DNA from: Chloroflexota bacterium
Lineage (GTDB): Bacteria; Chloroflexota; UBA11872
Direction: 5' to 3'
DNA: 64,000 nucleotides
NCBI GenBank assembly: GCA_026707285.1
Contig: JAPOXD010000016.1
Location: forward strand, 55,744-119,743
Both the position numbers and the translations under genes were made by a program. The notes under the pieces are model-generated. The model saw only the letters and a list, made by a program, of their open reading frames with translations. It did not search any database and had not been told where the DNA came from. Below, one piece after another: positions 60,859-64,000 of this stretch (positions are counted from its first letter, which is position 1; every line of letters starts with the position of its first letter).

Positions 60859-60878
60859 GGGCGGTTCGCGAACCGCCC
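60854..60878. repeat. TGTAGGGGCG repeat joined to the argS stop codon
   Basis: TGTAGGGGCGGTTCGCGAACCGCCC, palindromic in its centre (GGCGGTTCGCGAACCGCC). Positions 60856-60858 are the TAG stop of argS. Same family as 18550-18577 and 21454-21479. Confidence 0.75.
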
Positions 60879-60923
60879 GTTCAGACCCTTTCGGAGTCAA
60901 CGAGCCGGCGCAGGTCTTGCGGC

Positions 60924-62012
60924 CTATGCGATTGCCTCGCAGTTGGCCGCGGGCACCGTCACCGTGCCTCCCTGCGCTCGCTGCACCCGCACGCAGATGG
61001 CCGGCGACCCTGAGAGCGCGCGCGCCTCGTCCGGCGCCGGACCCACCATCACTCCTTCTTCGCCGGCATCCGCTCCGGCAACGATGCGCACCGGCAATCC
61101 ATCGGCCCTCAGCTCCTCGGCCAGGGCCTCGGACGGCCCCGGGGGCAGCAGCACCTCGGACTCGCCGGGCTGCCGGCTGCCAACCACCGACACCACCTCG
61201 TCGGCGCTGGCGCGGAACAGGCGCTGCAGCGCGCGCGGCATGCGGGTGTGGCCAAAGCCCTCCGTCAGCAGCGTCGGCACGGGCGGCGTGAGGGGCGCTG
61301 AAGACGGCGACGGAAGCCCAACAATAGTTGGGGCCAGCGCCAACTCGGAGAGCGTCGCATCGTCGGCCGACGGGGCGATGACCGCGGACACGCGGGCCTC
61401 GATGGCGCGCTGCATCCACTCGGTGCGGAGCGGGTCGGGCGTGACGAGAATCTCGCCGATTTCGGCCAGCTCCTCGGGCCGATCGCCCGACTCGATGACG
61501 CGCAGCGGTCCCACGGCGCGACCGCCCGCGCCCAGGGCCCCGGCAATGGCCACGCCCCGCCCTTCGATCACGATCGACTCGCCCGGCGTGACGCTGACGA
61601 CGGTCCCGGCCAGCCGGCAATGCAGCGCAACCTCGCGCACCTCGCGCACGAACACCGCCACCCCGGTGCGCGGACTCACGCTGGCGATCATGCCGCGAGC
61701 CGGCGCCCGCCATTCCCGCCCGATGCCCATCCGCCCCATCGACTCGGCCAGCAACGTGTCCTCTTCCACGATTTCGGCGCGGCTCACCTTGAGCAAGCCG
61801 GGCACCTCGTCCAGTTGAGCGTTCAGCAGTCGCGGCAGATCGGCCACCGTCACCCCGGCGCGCATGCGGCCACGGCCCCAGACCTGACCCATCACCACAT
61901 CGTCACCCTCATGGACGAGAATTCGACCCGAGCTCGGAAGGACGTGCCGGCGCCGGAGCGCTCCGCTCCGCACGGTCCGGCGAATGGCGCGCCGGACGCG
62001 CTCAGCCTCCAT
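60924..62012 (-). CDS. Unknown protein with beta-rich barrel-sandwich-like domains, partner of the MutL-like gene
   Basis: 362 residues, no family recognised. Basic N-terminus (MEAERVRRAIRRTVRSG), then beta-rich segments with regular turns: HVLPSSGRILVHEGDDVVMGQVW, PARGMIASVSPRTGVAVFVRE and GTVVSVTPGESIVIEGRG. This suggests biotinyl/lipoyl-like or RnfC-type barrel-sandwich folds. The C-terminal half is Ala/Pro/Gly-rich with a VVSVVGSRQPGESEVLLPPGPSEALAEEL strand set. No signal peptide. ATG 62012 is 11 bases inside the MutL-like gene's end, so the two are translationally coupled. Function unknown. Confidence 0.7.
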   Translation of the reverse strand: MEAERVRRAIRRTVRSGALRRRHVLPSSGRILVHEGDDVVMGQVWGRGRMRAGVTVADLPRLLNAQLDEVPGLLKVSRAEIVEEDTLLAESMGRMGIGREWRAPARGMIASVSPRTGVAVFVREVREVALHCRLAGTVVSVTPGESIVIEGRGVAIAGALGAGGRAVGPLRVIESGDRPEELAEIGEILVTPDPLRTEWMQRAIEARVSAVIAPSADDATLSELALAPTIVGLPSPSSAPLTPPVPTLLTEGFGHTRMPRALQRLFRASADEVVSVVGSRQPGESEVLLPPGPSEALAEELRADGLPVRIVAGADAGEEGVMVGPAPDEARALSGSPAICVRVQRAQGGTVTVPAANCEAIA

Positions 62013-63795
62013 GCGGCCTCGCCGGAGCAACCGCCGTCGCCGCGGGGGGGAAGGCGTCCATCGAGCGCAGCCACTGCTGTAGGCGCGCCTGGCGCTCGTC
62101 CGGCTCGTCAGGCCATACCAAGGGCCGCCCGCGCGCATCGACGATGAGTCCCACAAGGCCCGCGCCAACGTTGGCCTTCAGCCGCGCCGGGCGTCCGTTG
62201 CCCAAGCCCACGTCGAAGCGCGCCTGCGGCCAAACGCGAACTTCCGCCGGCACACGCGCGTCCCACTGAATCACGTCAAGCGCGCCCGCGCTGACCTCGC
62301 GTTCGATGCGGGCTCCCGAGCTCGGTCGCACGTCGACCAGCACGGCCGGCTCGCCGGCTTTCGCGCGACCCCGAGGCGCCACGCAGACGCCGAGTGGAAC
62401 CAGGGTCGAGTCGAATGCCACGCGAGCCCCGGTCCGGGCCAGCGCGCCCTGCATGGCCAGGCTCGACGTCGGATCGATCGCCAGTTGCGACACGCCCACG
62501 GGCTCCAGGATGTTCACCAGCAGCAGCGCGGCCTGCACCGACCGACCGGCGCCTCGAGCCGCGCGACCGGTGAGGATGATCAAATCGAGCGCCTCGTGGT
62601 CGAGCGGACTCCGGCCGTCCTCGGAGGCGCGCAACGCCTGGCGCGCCGCGGCGGTGAACACGGCGTGCGACAGCTGCAACTCGGCCGGGGTCGCCGCCAC
62701 CGCCGCCGGGTGCGCCGACCGGTTCAAGGCGGTGAATCGCAGCGCCTGCGGAATCGGCTCCTCGGGCGCCCACTGCGCCACGCGCTCGATCGGCGTCTGC
62801 AGCGCAATGTGATAGGGACGCGCCAGGTCGTGCCCTTGTCCCAGCCCCACGCTCACCCCAGACCCGGCCTGGAAGCCGACGATGGACACCTGGTCGTCGT
62901 CCAGCGACACCGCGGCCACCTCCAGGGACTGCTGCGTCGCCAGCTCCCGCACGGCTTCGCCCAATGCGGCGGCGGTCGCATGCGCTGGGGCGTCGGCAAC
63001 CTCTTCCGGCACCGTGCGTCCGGCGAAGCGGCGCGCCTTCACCGTCTGCTGCACGTCATCGAGCAGCGCGTTCGGTTCGGTCATGTCGAGCGGATCGTCC
63101 ACGCCACCGCCCTGCACCGACACGGCGTGGACCGGAAACGCCTGCCCGAGGCTGGCGAGCGCCCGGTCATCGAGTTCGCCCCCATAGAGGATGGCGATCA
63201 CGGGCACATAGCTCGACTCGCGGCCCGCCAGCCCTCCGATCAGCAGGTCGGCCATGTAGGCCAGGCCCTGTCCGTCGCGATCCTCCGTCAGCGCCACGAC
63301 GACGACGCTGGGACGCTGCGAGGTGATGACGTCAACGGACGCCGGACCGTCAATTCGATCTCGAAACTCGCGCGCCGCGGTGGTGGCGCGACCGATGACG
63401 ACGAACTCGCGCTCGGTCAGCGCCGCTTCGAGCGCGTCGAGATCGCGCGTGACCAGGTTGCTCACCACGAAACACGACGGACCCGGAGCCAACCCTCGAC
63501 CCACGGCCGCGGCGATGGGCGGCGTGCGCGGCTCTCCGTGCGGACGCGCCGACGACTCTGGAATCGCGAAATAGGCCCCGGCCAGCGACTCGGCTTCCGC
63601 CACGGCCCGCTCGAAGCTCGGCGTCAGATCGAAGTGCGGCGCGTCGAGCGTGCTGGGCGCCCCGGCCACCGTGAGCAGCCGGTACGCGCCCTCAAGGCGG
63701 GCAAAGACCGCCACCCGCGTCTCCGCCCCAAGCTCGACCACGGAGACCCGGTCGGAAGTGCTCGGCGCCGCCGCGCCGTCGCCGTTCAGCTCCAT
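62002..63795 (-). CDS. MutL/GlmL-like ASKHA-fold protein
   Basis: 597 residues. The N-terminus VSVVELGAETRVAVFARLEGAYRLLTVAGAPSTL matches the phosphate-1 region of MutL/GlmL, the ASKHA protein beside glutamate mutase, with the usual Asp changed to Glu (VELGAET). A later LIILTGRAARGAGRSVQAALLLVNILEPVGVSQLAIDPTSSLA matches the second nucleotide-site segment. No mutase subunit genes are adjacent. Assignment is by pattern only; the actual family could be a relative. ATG 63795 start. Confidence 0.75.
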   Translation of the reverse strand: MELNGDGAAAPSTSDRVSVVELGAETRVAVFARLEGAYRLLTVAGAPSTLDAPHFDLTPSFERAVAEAESLAGAYFAIPESSARPHGEPRTPPIAAAVGRGLAPGPSCFVVSNLVTRDLDALEAALTEREFVVIGRATTAAREFRDRIDGPASVDVITSQRPSVVVVALTEDRDGQGLAYMADLLIGGLAGRESSYVPVIAILYGGELDDRALASLGQAFPVHAVSVQGGGVDDPLDMTEPNALLDDVQQTVKARRFAGRTVPEEVADAPAHATAAALGEAVRELATQQSLEVAAVSLDDDQVSIVGFQAGSGVSVGLGQGHDLARPYHIALQTPIERVAQWAPEEPIPQALRFTALNRSAHPAAVAATPAELQLSHAVFTAAARQALRASEDGRSPLDHEALDLIILTGRAARGAGRSVQAALLLVNILEPVGVSQLAIDPTSSLAMQGALARTGARVAFDSTLVPLGVCVAPRGRAKAGEPAVLVDVRPSSGARIEREVSAGALDVIQWDARVPAEVRVWPQARFDVGLGNGRPARLKANVGAGLVGLIVDARGRPLVWPDEPDERQARLQQWLRSMDAFPPAATAVAPARPHGG

Positions 63796-63847
63796 GCGGC
63801 GAGCGTAGCAATTGAACCTAAGCGGCTCCCTCCGTCAGTCCGGCTCC

Positions 63848-63946
63848 GACTCCTTCTCCCTTGGGGAGACCATTGCGTCAACATTCGTCATTCCCGCGGA
63901 AGGACACCTTGGCGTAGTCCTTAGTCATTCCCGCGAAGGCGGGAAG
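63848..63946. repeat. Dispersed repeats at the right edge
   Basis: 63848-63870 is a CCTTCTCC...GGGGAG-type element. 63886-63905 (CGTCATTCCCGCGG) and 63925-63946 (GTCATTCCCGCGAAGGCGGG) are TTCCCGCGAAGG copies. The 205-base end of the window holds no gene. Confidence 0.65.
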
Positions 63947-64000
63947 GTGGATTCACATTTCAAGTGCAACGGTTGATCCCAGAAGACCTCGGCTGGGGTT

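Overview
The window is a compact, high-GC stretch of bacterial chromosome with short intergenic gaps and many 4-base start/stop overlaps. GTG starts are common. I see no rRNA, tRNA, CRISPR array, prophage or insertion sequence. The gene set best fits an aerobic, peptidoglycan-bearing member of the Chloroflexota, possibly of the SAR202/Dehalococcoidia type. The reasons are a SpoIID protein carrying the [14 protein letters not shown] repeat often met in that phylum, and a sugar-acid type catabolic cluster with an enolase-superfamily enzyme and DapA-like aldolases. This assignment is inference from family content, not a phylogeny.

Layout. 1-9118: pyruvate dehydrogenase E2 (cut by the left edge) and AceE-type E1, lipoate genes lipA and lipB, an ATP-grasp/radical SAM pair whose radical SAM protein ends in a CCAEP tail, and an NfuA-type Fe-S carrier. 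9132-14328: a lipid-modification-type cluster (DUF1365, FAD oxidoreductase, CFA-synthase-like methyltransferase, DUF1295 membrane protein) behind moaA. 14427-18479: an SMP-30 lactonase-like protein, then a TPP riboswitch with its own terminator controlling a thiamine/pyrimidine-precursor ABC operon. 18480-30429: an accessory catabolic region (creatininase, deacetylase, aldo/keto reductase, two TIM-barrel epimerases, mandelate-racemase-type enzyme, two DHDPS-family lyases, SGNH hydrolase, SDR, GSA-type aminotransferase) interspersed with palindromic repeats.

30562-44180: housekeeping genes yebC-ruvC-ruvA-ruvB, acylphosphatase, a FecR-like membrane protein, acpS, nnr; then plsY and the cmk-plsC-der operon on the other strand; then spoIID, thyX and a low-GC MntA/HepT toxin-antitoxin pair. 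44285-52855: a D-2-hydroxyacid dehydrogenase followed upstream by a long minus-strand operon rsmI-metG-tatD-polyprenyl synthase-ubiE-femAB-murE (quinone and cell-wall functions). 52963-57290: a tandem duplication of a secreted clan GH-A-like glycosidase including its promoter and 5' leader. 57385-60858: a two-gene glutamine-dependent NAD synthetase and argS. 60924-63795: a paired unknown system, a MutL/GlmL-like ASKHA protein and a beta-rich partner.

How parts work together: LipA/LipB make the lipoyl cofactor used by the E2 next door, and NfuA is the kind of carrier that re-supplies LipA with Fe-S clusters. UbiE and the polyprenyl synthase fit quinone synthesis. Cmk, PlsC and PlsY sit together as in a growth/phospholipid block. 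The most unusual signals are the CCAEP-tail radical SAM pair, the MutL-like pair, degenerate class I synthetase motifs in MetRS and ArgRS, apparent ATA start codons at tatD and thyX, and exact dispersed palindromic repeats, one of which contributes the argS stop codon.
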